From: Apiospora phragmitis
Taxonomy: Eukaryota; Ascomycota; Sordariomycetes; Amphisphaeriales; Apiosporaceae
Direction of reading: 5' to 3'
NCBI GenBank assembly: GCA_038363925.1
Contig: JAQQWL010000010.1
Span: forward strand, 558,001 to 622,000
Length of the DNA stretch: 64,000 nt
Under the pieces are notes generated by a model. It saw only the letters and a list, made by a program, of their open reading frames with translations. It was not told where the DNA came from and did not search any database. Made by a program: the position numbers and the translations under genes. Each line of letters opens with the position of its first letter. Positions within the stretch are counted from its first letter, which is position 1. Of this stretch, positions 13,401-25,156 are shown piece by piece.

Positions 13401-14039
13401 GCGGTTATCAGTCATGTTATTTGACAGTATTGATCGTTGCATTAGTGAAGAAAAGAAAGGGAAAAAATGCCAATACTACCCCGGAGGAGGGGTCATGGCC
13501 TGTTTTTTTTCTTTTCCCGCAGCCAACGATTCTCGACACGGGCTGCATTCGTTCGAGAAGACTCCATCTATTGCTCTACTTCTCGACCATATCTGGCGGA
13601 CCTGAGCCAACCTTATATCCATCACGCGATCTAGCACATAATCCTACTTTCCCACTCCGGCCCGTTTATCTAATTCAGGTAATCTGCGGCCAGTTATCTT
13701 GACCGCCGGGGCCCTGACTGGCTGCGGAGATATTGCGTTCGCTTGTTAGCTCGCGGGCGAAGTGGGTGGTGCCAGGCGCAACGAGCATGGTTGTAGGCTC
13801 TTACTTAGTCCATGTACGACCCTTCGTGCCACACACCTACCTACACCTTCCCTCACCCTTTTTGCTGTTACTCTATTCTTGATATTTTGAAACTCTGTTA
13901 CCAAGGTTCTCCAAGGTTTCGTCCCTATGTGAGCCGCGAGAACAAGTTCTACACTACCACCATAGCATCACGTCCAAGGTCAACCCCCATGCGCTTGCGC
14001 ACCTCTCGCCTGGGCGGGGGCTCGTGATAACCAAGCAAG
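10451..14039. other. Gene-poor transition region
   Basis: Base composition becomes normal here, but no frame shows convincing coding over more than about 100 codons. The open frames at 10659-10847, 12382-13043 and 13080-13702 overlap on both strands and lack recognisable domains or splice structure. A GC-rich patch on the minus strand at about 11552-11860 may be a gene relic and is listed separately. I see nothing else I can support. Confidence 0.55.
11552..11860 (-). pseudogene. Possible relic of a GC-rich coding sequence, family unknown
   Basis: On the minus strand, two GC-rich frames abut. The upper part reads about 40 codons including SCRKCHRDFGA before a stop near 11710; the lower part continues in another frame to 11552 (PTRWAYLGDAASYASVKTF). 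Codon usage resembles that of the real genes further right, unlike the surroundings. A frame change between the two halves and the absence of any start or splice context suggest a broken fragment. I do not recognise the family and cannot exclude a chance open frame. Confidence 0.25.
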
Positions 14040-15749
14040 ATGAATCCCGGCCTCGAGCTAGTGACGGCCATGTGGGCATTGACGGCCTTCTCGCTCACAT
14101 TGGTCGTCGCGCGCCTGTATACCCGGCGGCGCATCGTGAAGTTCGTCGGCATTGAGGACCACATGTACGCATGGACCGGTGTAAGTTACTCAGCCTGACT
14201 CATGTCCAATGCTACCCTTCGGCCTAGCAGAGACATCCTACCTGACCAGGCAAGATCCTAACAGTACCTTCAAACAGGTATTCCTCCTCTGCTTCACCGT
14301 CTTCATCCAGGTCGCCGTCCACCACGGCCTGGGCAAGAGCTTTTGGGGCCTGAGCATCGCCGAGTCGAGCGATGCCATCTTCTGGACGTACGTGGCCAAC
14401 AGCTTCGCCATCACGGGCAATGCAATGGCGAAGCTGTCCATGGGTCTGTTTCTTCTGCGGGTGGTCCAGGCCCGCTGGCAGCAGGTCGTCCTGTGGGCAG
14501 CCATCATCGTCACCAGCGGCACCTCCATCGCCCTCGTGGTCATGCTCTGGAACCAGACCACGCCCATTCGCACCAGTTGGGACCCCTTGCGCACGCCGGG
14601 CAAGTGGAACATCGAGATTCAACCCATGAGCGTCATGCTCGGTGGTAAGTTCAGCTAGCGTTACCGGAAAAGGGGGGAACGAGGGGAAGTGAGAGCATGG
14701 GTTAGAGACTTGTTTGCTGACTAGTAGGACAGTTTGGTCTAGCGCCTGCGACTTCTTATTCGCGATGTTTCCTTGGCTATTCATCAAGGAGCTGCGCATG
14801 CCACAGCGCGAGAAAGTCATGCTGGCTGGTGGCATGAGCCTGGGAGTGATGTAAGTTGGAGATCCACTCAAGAACCCCCCTCTCACGAAACAAGATGCTG
14901 ACGAACACCCCTGAACAGTGCCGGGGCCTGCGGTATCGTCCGAACCGTAGTCCTCTCAAAGCTGGATGTATACAACTACACATGTAAGCAGCACACATAA
15001 GTTGCCGCAATCGCAGGACATACCTGTGTCAGATTGCTAACCCTTTACCCTTTAGTAAACTTCGTCCCCTACTTCGCCTGGGCCGGCGCCGAGATCGCCG
15101 TCGCCATGATCTGCATCGGCATCCCGACCCTGCGTCCACTGTACCTGAAGACGCAGCGGAACGTCGCAAGCGCATACGCGCGCTCCAGCGCAGCCGGCAG
15201 CACGGCCGGCACCCGTCGCGGCATAGCCAGCAGCTGCCGCCGTTCGCCATGGTGGAGGGTCCTCTATCGACAGGAGAAGGAGGCGACCACAAGTCGGCGG
15301 TGATGCTGGACGACGACGACTCGAAGTTCGCGTCCACGGTCCGAGACAGTGGGCAAGGTCTACTACAACACGCCGCCGCCGCCGCCGTACGGCCGGGGTC
15401 GAACTCATCGACCCTGCGGACGGATTCCCTGAGGACGATGCGGACGGTGTCGATACCGATGCAGATGACGGCGGCGGCGGTCCCGAGGCCGCAGCGCGCG
15501 TACATGCGCGACTCGCACGCCACGAACACGACGTTTATCGAGGAGGAGGCGCAGCTGCAGCAGGCCGACGGGCCGGACCTGGAGAAGGGATACCACCACC
15601 ACGGCAGAACCGGGTCGACTGCGCTGGGAGCATGGCCGGAGGTGGAGGACGCCGACGGGGAAGGAGAGCGACGGCAGGGCGTCATCTGGATCCAGAACGA
15701 CGTGCAGATCGAAAGGAGTTATGCGGATAATTGGCCGTTAAAGAGCTGA
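14040..15749 (+). CDS. SAT4-type fungal rhodopsin-like integral membrane protein, with a reading-frame discrepancy
   Basis: Five exons join in phase: 14040-14180, 14278-14644, 14733-14850, 14919-14983, then from 15056; introns 1-4 have GTAAGT/GTAAGC donors and CAG or TAG acceptors. The product has several hydrophobic segments with the arrangement of the fungal rhodopsin-like SAT4 domain (ARLYTRRRIVKFVGIEDH, VAVHHGLG, ACDFLFAMFPW, AGACGIVRTVVL, FAWAGAEIAVAMICIGIPTLRP) and a hydrophilic cytoplasmic tail. After IPTLRPLYLKTQ the frame runs to a stop at 15301-15303, whereas a typical long tail (to 15749) is open one base out of frame. Either one base is missing between about 15140 and 15249, or a fifth intron 15163-15230 with a weak GTCGCA donor restores phase. 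Function of such proteins is mostly unknown. Family call fairly sure; the 3' model is not. Confidence 0.75.
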
Positions 15750-15751
15750 CG

Positions 15752-17029
15752 AAAAGAAAAAACGAAAACAAAAACGAGGCGATATGAAGCGATATGAAGA
15801 ACGAAAACCACGGGACGGGGACATGACACGGCGACAAAGCTAATCACCAACAATTTCTTCTTTTTTTTCATGATGACTTAGACTCTCATTACTATGGTTT
15901 CCGACGCGAGTCGAGGTTTACAAACAGCGCCAATGTCTTTTAGCATTTTCATTAGTTAATTACTATACCCATTATACCATCAACATGCTCCAAGAGGGAG
16001 CTGATAGGAATAAACCCTTACCAGACAGTGAGGTTGAGTTCGATGTGCACATGACGGAGCGATCAATTGGTGAGAGATCATGGGAGACTTCTTGGCACCC
16101 CGCTTCCTCTTGCTTTTCCCCAGTCTTGAAACCACGACAGCATACCGAAGATACGGGAGGAGTCATTTTCTTCCTCCCAATTTGGGTAAGTAGAGATACG
16201 AACCGCGTCTAGACCTATGTATTTCTGGCCAAAAATATATGTCTTGCTAACCAAGGGGATTGATTAGGCGTTCAACCCCCTTGAAACCCAATTTGGTGGG
16301 GAGCCTCACTAATGTTTAGGCCCCGCATCGTCTCAGACGCCCACTAACCGGGGAACCTGCATTGAGGCTCTTTCGAGGCCCTCACTTCGTTTACTCGCAC
16401 AACTCCCAGCCAGATCATGACAAAATCAATTCAACGAGATATAAATAGAGAATAAATTCCAGAGTCGAGATGAAAAACGTATAATTAAATACAACCCAAA
16501 TCTTTTGTGAGGCCAATTGGGCAAGAGGCTTGCCGATCGCGCAGCTTGGGAAAGCTAGCTAGCTCTATTCAGGCCATGTCGCAGATCAAACATCTACAGG
16601 AAATATGAGACGGCGACAGTTGGCACCCATGCAACTCCAAACGGCAGCATCGTGAACTGCCTCTCGAGCCGCCGAAACGAGAGGGAGAAACGAAATAAGA
16701 TGTCCCGGGCTCCCGCTCGTTTCCTCGCCTGCTCCTTCCTTCCTTTCCCTCCCGCATCACAACAACTTTTATGTTCAGTTCGTGATCTTGCGCCCTCGAC
16801 TTCTCTCCCCCTCTGGTTAGGGTCAATTACTTTCGCTTCGTCTAATTAATCTTCCTCTACATAGACTGTGTCTTTTTTCTGTCTCTTCCTTGTTTGAAGC
16901 TGTATTAGTGCCGCTATATCGCTCTACATCAAATAGACAAAAGTTGATCGCCAATCTCTGCACATATATCAAGAAGATCGGATCACGTACGAAAGACGCC
17001 TTGTATATATACACACACCCCCCGAGACG
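15752..17029. other. Intergenic region
   Basis: No frame here has coding character. The last 200 bases before 17030 are pyrimidine-rich, and a TATATATA-like run sits about 25-30 bases before the next start codon, typical of a fungal promoter and 5' UTR. Nothing else is recognisable. Confidence 0.5.
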
Positions 17030-17779
17030 ATGCGCACCACCACATTCCTCAGTAGTGCCATCCTGGCCGCCGCCTCGCTCTCCCTAGCTGCGCCAACGCC
17101 CGCCCCGGCCCCGGTCGCGAAGGTGCCATTCGTAACAGGCAAGCCCGTGATTGAGCTCTCGAACGAGCCGGTCCCGATCACGCACCCGGTCCCCAAAACA
17201 AAGAACGTCATCGGAAGCAGCTCTCCCGCCGCGGCCGCCGCCAACGCCGACGTCCACGCCCGGCAAGCTCAAAAAGCCTGCTTCGTGGTCGGGACCGAGA
17301 CGCTCCCCAAGGAAGTCGCTGACGTCGCCACGAGCCTCGCGGGCAAGATCACCTGCAACGCCAAAGTGAAGACCCTATCCGGCGTGCCCGACGTCTCGAC
17401 CGCGTCCGGCGTGACCTTCAGCTCCGTGGACTTCTCGCAATCCAAAACGCAAACGCCCTTAGCGTTCGCGCTCGACAAGTTCGCCACGGACCCGACGTCC
17501 CTGGCCAAGACGGACCTCCAACAGTTCCAGGACATGCTCGACGTGTACACGGCGACCGAGGCCGGGATCCGCAGCGTGGGCGGCAACGTCGCGGCCCTCA
17601 AGATCCCCAAGTTCTTCCTGGCCATGCAGGTCAGCCGCATCCAGACGGCGCAGGGGAACCCGCCCAAGGGCGCGGGCCAGCAGGTCGACCACCTGCGCGA
17701 CAAGGTCACCAAGAACGCGCCCAAGGAGGACAAGGCGCTCATCGACCAGGTCGTCAAGCTGGCCACGCAGACCAAGTAG
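17030..17779 (+). CDS. Predicted secreted protein of unknown function
   Basis: A single-exon frame of 249 codons. Residues 1-20 form a signal peptide (positive start, hydrophobic LSSAILAAASLSLA core, small residues), followed by a proline/alanine-rich stretch (about 21-35) and a propeptide-like low-complexity region to about residue 82. The mature-looking domain holds two cysteines (CFVVGTETLP and KITC) spaced about 26 residues apart, possibly disulfide bonded, and alternating amphipathic segments to a lysine-rich C-terminus. Codon usage is strongly GC-biased, as expected for an expressed gene. I do not recognise a family. The promoter region contains a TATA-like stretch. It could be a surface-associated or effector-like protein, but that is conjecture. 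Confidence 0.8.
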   Translation: MRTTTFLSSAILAAASLSLAAPTPAPAPVAKVPFVTGKPVIELSNEPVPITHPVPKTKNVIGSSSPAAAAANADVHARQAQKACFVVGTETLPKEVADVATSLAGKITCNAKVKTLSGVPDVSTASGVTFSSVDFSQSKTQTPLAFALDKFATDPTSLAKTDLQQFQDMLDVYTATEAGIRSVGGNVAALKIPKFFLAMQVSRIQTAQGNPPKGAGQQVDHLRDKVTKNAPKEDKALIDQVVKLATQTK

Positions 17780-18173
17780 AAGGGAAACGGCCAGCCAGAA
17801 AAGGGGTGATGGATGGGCGGACGGGCCAATGGGCAAGGTGGTGCAACATCACATGGGGCTGAGGTGGGCGGACGTTGCTATGGTTCATCTCTGTGTAATT
17901 GTATCGTGAATAGGTGCAGGCTCTCGCCTTGTATATTGGGAAAGCAGTAATTATGCTATCCAAAGGTGAGAGCGAGCTTTGAAGTAGAAGTAATAGAAAG
18001 AATAATACTTTCAAAAGAATTAAGATTCGATTTATGAGTTGCGTGACTCTGCTTTCCTGTTTTAAGTCTAGAATATTGTTTATATGCCATACACCGCCCA
18101 GTCGGCGACCCCGAGTTGAAACGCCCAGAAGATGCTTGCCAAAAACCAAAGCGCCGATGAAGTCCCTACAAGA

Positions 18174-20398
18174 TTAGATGTTGGGCGACAACAGGTCATA
18201 CTTGACACATTTCTCAACCTAAAGGAATGTTATTAGTAAAGAGACATCATCACAAGTTGAGAAAAGGGGATAGAGAGGAGAGAAAAAAAAAACATACATC
18301 TTCTATGCTGGCCTGCATGAACCGGCGCGCCTCAAGACCAGCCCAAACCATCAACATGGAGAAATCGCCCCCCTTCACCATATCCGCGCCGCCGCGGGCG
18401 CCGAGCTGCCGCAAGATGGGCAGACTGCTGCTCAGGATATCGGTATCCGGGTCCAGGTTGCGGCCGATGCCCTCGAGCAGCAAAATACTAATAACAACAT
18501 TCACAAAGTCGCCCTCGAGCCGGACGTGGTGGCCCCGCACCATGCCCAGCACTTCTTGGAGGATGTCGCCGATCTTGACGTTGCCGAGCGCCAGCGTGTT
18601 GCTCTTGACGTTCAGGACCAGGTGCTGCATCTTCAGTGCGAAGATCTCCTTGTCGATGACGGCGTCGGGCTGGCGGCAGCGCTCGCACATCAAGTGGCCC
18701 GCCTTGTAGCCGTCGAACTCGGCCACGGCCTTGAACAGGTCCAGGAAGTTGCGGCGGTTCGTCGCGTTCAGCTCCGTCACCAGCCCCGTATCGATGAAGA
18801 TCAGCTGCGGGCGGAAGCCCTCGGCGTCGATCTTCTTCAGTTCCGCATTCCAGGCCGTCGTGTTCTTGCGTTTGCGATACGGGCGCAGCCGTGCCAGGAC
18901 CTCTTCGGTGACGTCGTGCTGGTCCTTCGAGTGGCCCTGTTCGTGCCGTTGCAGCTTGGGCAGGCCCGGCTGCTGGGCCTTGTAGAAGCGGACCATGATG
19001 TTGCCCGGGTGCAAGTCAGCGTGGACGAAGTTGTCGAGAAGCAGCATACGCAGGAAGGCATCTAGACCTTCTTGCGCGATGTCCTTTTGGAAAGTGCCGC
19101 CGCCATTCTCCAGGAAATCCGCCAAGGGGATACCTTGGGCGAACTCCTCGATCAACACGTTGCGGGTCGTGAATTCGAGATAGGGGAAGGGGAACCATGC
19201 TGTGCTGCGCTCCTTGAAGTTCTTGCGGAACTTAGCCAGGTTGGCGGCCTCGATACGCAGGTCTAATTGGAGCTTCATCATCTCGCCGAACTGCACGACC
19301 TCGTCAGGGAGGGACAGCCACTCAATGGTCGGGACAATGTTGAGTGCGCTGGCAAAGAACCCCATGATCCGCAGATCGCGCCGTACCGTCCTTTCCACCC
19401 GGGGGTGCAGCACCTTGATGGCAACATACGTGGAGGGCACGCGCTGCGGTGTGCTCTTCAGTACCGTGTCCACGTTCTTGCGAACCTTCTGGCGTATCTT
19501 GGCCTCCTTGTCCACGACATCGGTGTCGGCCGGCGCAGCCAAGCTGGGATTCAGTTTCGCCTTATAGACCTGGGCGATGGCACCCACACCGAGCGGCTTC
19601 TCGTCGAATTCCTCGAATATCTCCTCGAAAGGTCGCCCGTCAAAGGCAGCCTCGATAATGCGCCTCGTGTTGCGCATGGGGTGGGCGGGTGCGTTGGAGT
19701 GCAGCTTGGACATGATGTCGCACATTTCGTTGGGGAAGATATCGGTTCGTGATGCCGCCCATTGGCCGAGCTGCAGTTTCACATGTAAGCCTCTCGTCAT
19801 CCAAAATTGACAGCAGTCGATGCCATACCTTGATAAATGCTGGGCCTGACCATTCCATGGCCTGGACCAGAAAGCCGTACCACCAGAGCGTCCCGCTTCG
19901 CCCATTGTCGCGGTCTGGCTGGCGCGCGCCTACCCAGATTACAGGTACCGCTATTATTACAGGGACGAATATGGCCACTAGCTGCAGAAACCGAACGCCG
20001 GTACAAATGGGTTCCCAGATGTATACGTCTACATAATATACAATATTATGCCGGAGTTTCGTAAAGCCGCGACTGGTGTCGTCTTTCTTCTTCTCGATCT
20101 CGTCTCTCGAGACCTCGAGCATGCGCCCCTCGGAGGTTTGGTTCTCGTCGCCAGGCTCGTTATCCTTTTCCGAAAGCTTGACGAAGGCGGCCGTACCCAG
20201 GAGCGTGCCTTGTACAGCGGCAAGCAGTACTGTGGAATGCGACGCTCGTACTCGTGATCCGGAAGACGAGGAAAATTGCTTAAATGCAGACAATGTCGAG
20301 TGCTGCGATCTAAGAGAGAAACATCTCGGCAGTTTCGGGGCTATCTGAGCTGTGCCTCGGCGTGCGCATAAGCGGCCGAAGCGGAGGGCGGTCCTCAT
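18174..20398 (-). CDS. Mitochondrial ABC1/UbiB-family atypical kinase, ADCK2/Cqd1-type
   Basis: Three exons on the minus strand (20398-19829, 19770-18298, 18218-18174) join in phase to give 695 residues; the last intron (GTATGT...TTTAG) yields the C-terminus VEKCVKYDLLSPNI. The N-terminus is rich in Arg, Ser and Leu, like a mitochondrial presequence, and a hydrophobic segment lies near residues 150-170. UbiB hallmarks are complete: KxGQ (190-193), the Ala-rich loop AIAQVYKAKL (254-263), the invariant Lys in VAIK (309), HADLHPGN (440-447) and the DTG metal-binding motif (517-519). The segment before KxGQ (WSGPAFIK) resembles the ADCK2/yeast Cqd1 branch, linked to coenzyme Q distribution and lipid homeostasis at the inner membrane. 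The branch call is inference from memory of the family. All catalytic motifs are present, so it should be functional. Confidence 0.93.
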
Positions 20399-20955
20399 TC
20401 TCGTCAAGTCGCTGGGGGTTGTTTCCGACCTGTAGTCGTGGGCATTATGGCAACAACAAAAATGTCTGACAGCTTGTTTATTTGGCGTCACCCACGAATT
20501 GGCGAGAATCGGATTAGGGAGATAAGCTTTCTCCCCTGAAGAAATGGGCTCGAGGGGAAAGGAAGTCGGTAGGGTAATGGCGCCAGATCGTAGGACTGGA
20601 GGCGCAGGTACCTCGATGACCACATTCCGTAATGGACCTTTACGGTGACGTACATCACCCGCGTCTTGGCCTGGCGCATGTGCTTTCCCGCTGCTGGTAC
20701 GGAAGTGGGGAGCAAACAGCGACTTTTTTTGCTCCCGTCTTTCGCCGCGACCCGCTAAAACTTTTAGCTTCAACTGCCAGAAAGTTGCTCGCCACGCTTT
20801 GGATCGCCAGCATTCTTATCACAATCTTGACTATCATTACCCTTTACTGAAACACTGAATCGTTTACTCGCCATCAACGACTGTCTTCGTGTCTTGTACC
20901 AACACCTTGCGCTACACCCTCTATTAGCTATCTTTCTCAGTCCTCTTTCGTAATC

Positions 20956-22104
20956 ATGGGTTGGTTCTGGGCAGACGGTCCGCAGACCACCCTGGCTGCT
21001 GCTCCGACCAAGCCTATGCCGCCTCACAAGTTCCCTATAGATGGCAGATCACCACCGGTAAGTCGACAACACCGCTACCCATCCCGCCGAACCCCCAGGA
21101 TACTAATACTCCACAGCCGGAATGTCCCATGCACAAACACCAAAAGACCGCAGATGCCATGACGCCGCCAGCCGCCCGTCCCGTGAAGCACGATGCGGCC
21201 GCTGCCGCCATGACGCCACCCTCGTCCTGCCCCGTCCCCGATGCCGCCAGGACATCGGCGCCCGAACCTAAGTCGACACTCTCGAAGCTCAACCCGTTGA
21301 ACTACATGTTCCCCGACCTGTCGCAGGACAGGGCGCCCGCCCAGACCCAGGCCCTGCCGACCGAGCGCGAGCCCTCGACGATACCCCGCGGCGACGGCAC
21401 GGGCAACTGGGAGTACCCTCGCCGCAGCAGATGTACAACGCGCTGCTCCGGAAAGGCTACTCGGACACGGACGTCACCGCGGTGGAGAGCATGGTGAGCG
21501 TGCACAACTTCCTTAACGAGGGCGCCTGGGCCGAGATCATGGAGTGGGAGAAGCGCTTCGCCGGCGGTCTCTACAAGGGCATGCAGATGTGCAGCCAGGG
21601 CGAGCAGAACTTCGAGCGCATGGCCAGGAAGTACGGCTACGACAAGGAGGTGGAGGAGCTCTCGCCCAGTCTGGTGAGGTTCCAGGGGCGACCGAAGGAT
21701 ATGACGCCCAAGGCGGCCATGTTCCAGGTTATGGGATGGCTATACCCCGCCATGTTCCAGTAAGTGCTTGACTCGCCACAATTCATCTTGACTATTCCCT
21801 TGGGAGAAATGAGGTTTTGTTAACAAGAAATCACAGGACTGAACCACCATTCGACCGCCACGACTGGTATGTTTCTCGCGAGACCAACGGTCAAAAGAAG
21901 GAAGTCCGCTACGTCATCGATTACTATTCCGGCGGAGAGGAGGAGAATGGCGAACCCATCTTCTACCTCGACGTCAGACCTGCCGTCACGCCCACATCCA
22001 CAATCGAGCGAGCCGTCCGCTGGGGAGGTGATGTGTGGTGGAAGGCGTCCGGAGGCGCTGTTAGAGAGCAAGAGAGGCTCGAACAATCACGCAAGTCTCG
22101 ATAA
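20956..22104 (+). CDS. Cytochrome c-type heme lyase (holocytochrome c synthase), frame interrupted once
   Basis: Exons 20956-21057, 21117-21759 and 21837-22104; intron 1 contains a perfect TACTAAT branch point. The enzyme attaches heme covalently to apocytochromes c (or c1) in the mitochondrial intermembrane space. Two short heme-binding-type motifs occur in the N-terminus (CPMH at residue 37, CPV at 72), then the conserved core: [84 protein letters not shown]. The frame shifts at GNWEYP: the genome has three C at 21416-21418 where four would keep frame, so the protein is whole (about 337 residues) only if one base is restored. Because the enzyme is essential in known fungi unless duplicated, an assembly error is the more likely explanation. 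Paralogue identity (CYC3 or CYT2 type) is unresolved. Confidence 0.88.
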
Positions 22105-23308
22105 AGCCAGACCCATCCAAATGAGAGGGGTCCGGACGAGCGACGACAACAACAACATCACCACTTTTCTGCTCCACGGAGTTCGGGTCATATTTGACAA
22201 GGAAGCTGTACAATGATTGCCTTCCGGTGTGTACATAAAAGGGACGGGGAAATCAGCTGGAGCTACCAGGCGTTCTAATGTATCGACGACTCTCATCAAA
22301 CTCGCAATGGCACTTGCGCAATATTACCCATAGACAACTTACCTAAACATCTGTATACTATGTCCATAATGACCAACTCAAAAACCAATCAACTGTATAC
22401 TTACACGTAGACCCCTCGCGGTCGGATGCTTGCACACGATCGTCGACCCATCTCCTAGCATCCCGATAGCAAATCTGCTCATGATCCACGAACGCTCTTG
22501 AAGCCCAACACATCCATTGCGGTCGAGAACTCCTGGTACGTATTCATCCATCCCTGGAAGATTGCTAACAGCGTTTCATGCGGGGAAGAAACAGGTCCCT
22601 GCAGCGATCCTCCTACTCGGGTAAATTCCCAAAGAGAACAGCATTGATTACTTCCAGCCAAGCCAGATGGGTAGTATTTAATCAATTACGACTGCGAATT
22701 TAATTATATTACAAGCTGTCACCGGCTTTTTACTGCTGAGTTCCAAGCAGCCAAGGGTTCTGTGCTTTTCAATCTCCACCAAACTTCCATCGAACCCGAT
22801 CATCCTGGAGACTGTGCGCCTGGTTCATCCTCCGACTCCTACTCCCCAAGACTCAGCCGTTCCGCGGGGCGAATACCACACACACATACTACCACATCTA
22901 GAATGCTACTACGTCGCCGAAGCCGAGAATAGAAAGAAGCTAATCGATCCTACAGCCTACACCTTCTTCTGCCGAAGGACAGCGTGTCTTGTCCCTCTCT
23001 CCACGATCCTCGTCCTTCCTTTCCTCCAGCACCTGGTCTGCTTGGATTTAGTGGGCATACTGCTATTTCGAAGGCATAGTTGCATTTCGCTTCCCTTACA
23101 CTTGTTGCGCTTCTCCATGATCTAGAGAGGGTCCGTCTGTTTTAGATTGAACACCTAAAATCAAGCGCGACACCACGCGGAAGGGCGGAAGCAACCAGTT
23201 TGACGGACGCTTTAAGCATTAACGAGAACAATCAAAGCAAACCCGCGGGAGACAAAGCACCCAAGCAAAGCCAATTTGAATATACGAAACCTTAGGTAAG
23301 GTAATATT
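22105..23308. other. Intergenic region
   Basis: No supportable gene in about 1.2 kb. The frame at 22814-23125 lacks recognisable domains, and splice consensus is absent. Pyrimidine-rich segments near 22980-23110 could belong to the 5' region of the following small gene. Confidence 0.5.
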
Positions 23309-23335
23309 GAGAGAGAGAGAGAGAGAGAGAGAGAG
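23309..23335 (+). repeat. (GA)n microsatellite
   Basis: An uninterrupted GA run of about 27 bases directly upstream of a candidate start codon at 23341. It probably lies in the 5' UTR or core promoter of the gene below; GA tracts are prone to length change. Confidence 0.9.
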
Positions 23336-23340
23336 GCAAA

Positions 23341-24509
23341 ATGCAGGTATTAGAAGCCTGCCTCCCTCATTACGAGCTCACCATGCTGGATCGCATGCTC
23401 CTCATCTGGCTTTTTATCGGCTCCGCCTTCGTCGTCGTCTTCCAAGTTTCGCAGTCGTGGATGGAGCCTCGGCCGCGATGGACTGTCATTGACGAGCGAT
23501 CTAAGTGAGTCTTTCTTTCTTTCGCTACCCTAGCCTTTATGCATACTGTACACCTACATACATAGGTTGCATACCTTGCATTCCTTCTTCTTTTTCCTAG
23601 ATCACACAGCGGTTATTTTTAAATCCTGACAGTCGTCTGACTTTGTTGTCTTTCTTGACACCCCCACCATCCATCATCAACCTTTGTGTGTACGAAAACT
23701 GCGTGCATTCGAGCAAACCATTTGTTGAGTGGCGCTGCTGCTGCTTGCCTCCACTTATCATCTTGCTCTTTCATTCTTTTCAATCAGTGTGCCCCTCCTC
23801 TTACTCTTTGTGTTTGTGTGATCTTTTTTCTCTCTTTCAGTCTCATGTTCGCATGTTGTAAGCCCACATGAACCCAGAATATGGTTATCGCTCCAAGATC
23901 CGCACTCCTCCACTCATAGGGCAGCAATACATTGGATGAGCTACGCTACTCTGAGTAATTGGTGGTTGGTTACTCCCCCTTCAACCCCTTCACCGCCGCA
24001 ACAATAACTCCCACCATACCAGCGGTAACGCGAACCGACCCTTGCCCTACATGATTGTTTTTCCCTTGGGGTATAGCGGTAACGCAAGCAAGAGGAGACG
24101 AGGCGTGGCACAGCAGATTCTGCTTTTTTCATTTCATTTTCCAATATATAAAGATCAATATCTATCCGCCTCCCGTGTGAAAGAGAAAGACTTAATAAAC
24201 TAGCAATATCACTAACAGACTACACCGCCTGTGGTGAGAGGGGCAAATCACAGACCCTACTGGTACACCTACTACGTCTACCTAACCTTCCTGCTGGTCC
24301 AGATATCATACCGACCACTACTATACAAAATGGACTCTATGCAGCCACTGCTGAGCATCGGCGGGTTCGAAGTCGCCGCCGCCGCCCTCGACGGAGCATG
24401 GATCGGCCTCCTCAGTCTCGAGGCCCTCATGATCGTCTTCGTCCTTGCCCTACAAGTCACACAACTCTTCGGAAAGGCCGCGCCTACGTACAAGCTGAAG
24501 GAGCTTTGA
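23341..24509 (+). CDS. Candidate small membrane protein, multi-exon, model incomplete
   Basis: A first exon from 23341 ends at a GTGAGT donor (23505) and encodes 54 residues with a hydrophobic span (LLIWLFIGSAFVVVF). A final exon from about 24219 to a stop at 24507-24509 encodes HRPYWYTYYVYLTFLLVQISYRP-type sequence and two further hydrophobic stretches (about residues 40-60 and 65-85 of that exon), ending KLKEL. The two parts do not join in phase with the obvious acceptor (CTAACAG, ending 24218), and the roughly 0.7 kb gap is long for this genome, so a small internal exon may be missing; TTTCAG at about 23840 is a candidate acceptor. I do not recognise the family. The last exon could also be a separate short gene starting at an internal ATG. 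Confidence 0.4.
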
Positions 24510-25156
24510 AAATGAGAAACAGGGTTCGCTTGGTTTATGGTTTTATGGTCAATGAGGGAATGGAATGTCCTTGGGTAGGACGGGGAAACTACATCGCAGG
24601 AAGATGACGGGAAAGCGGGCTGCTTGGGATCTGGGGAAAACATTGTGGGATTTGGAAGGAGTTTCGGGAGTTTCTTGAGGGTATTGGAAATCCGGCCTTC
24701 GATTGGAGCCTTTGAGAGGTTTGAGGGTCGAAGAAATCGCATCTTCCCTCGCTTTTGTTGAGGCAGCATTGCATTTGAGCGAGGCGTGTTTTTTGGCATT
24801 TTTTGTACGGATCACATCCGACTACCGAACTGGTCCGCTCAAACTCCACTGGCGGGGGACCACACGATCCTGGGGACAGTGTGAGTAGCCAGCCCAACTC
24901 AAATGCAGACATTGTTCTGATTCAGAATGCAGTTACTACTTGCTATTATGGGAATCAAATGAGCCACGAAAATTCAACTCACAGGCATGACGGGTAAGTC
25001 TTGGCCAGGCGGATGGGTAAAAGTGCGAAGCCTACTATCGGTACACAGGACATAGCATTAGTCGGGAATGACTGTGAAACAACTATTCATGACGCTGCAT
25101 TGATTGGTACATGGATATAGATTCGAGCTTTCGGGAACAGTAGACGACTGAGAGCT

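Noticed and set aside
12382..13702. Series of short overlapping frames
   Set aside because: They overlap on both strands, have no domain, and start and stop without splice context.
14224..14886. 220-codon minus-strand frame
   Set aside because: Antisense shadow of the rhodopsin-like gene, whose exons, splice sites and domain are convincing on the plus strand.
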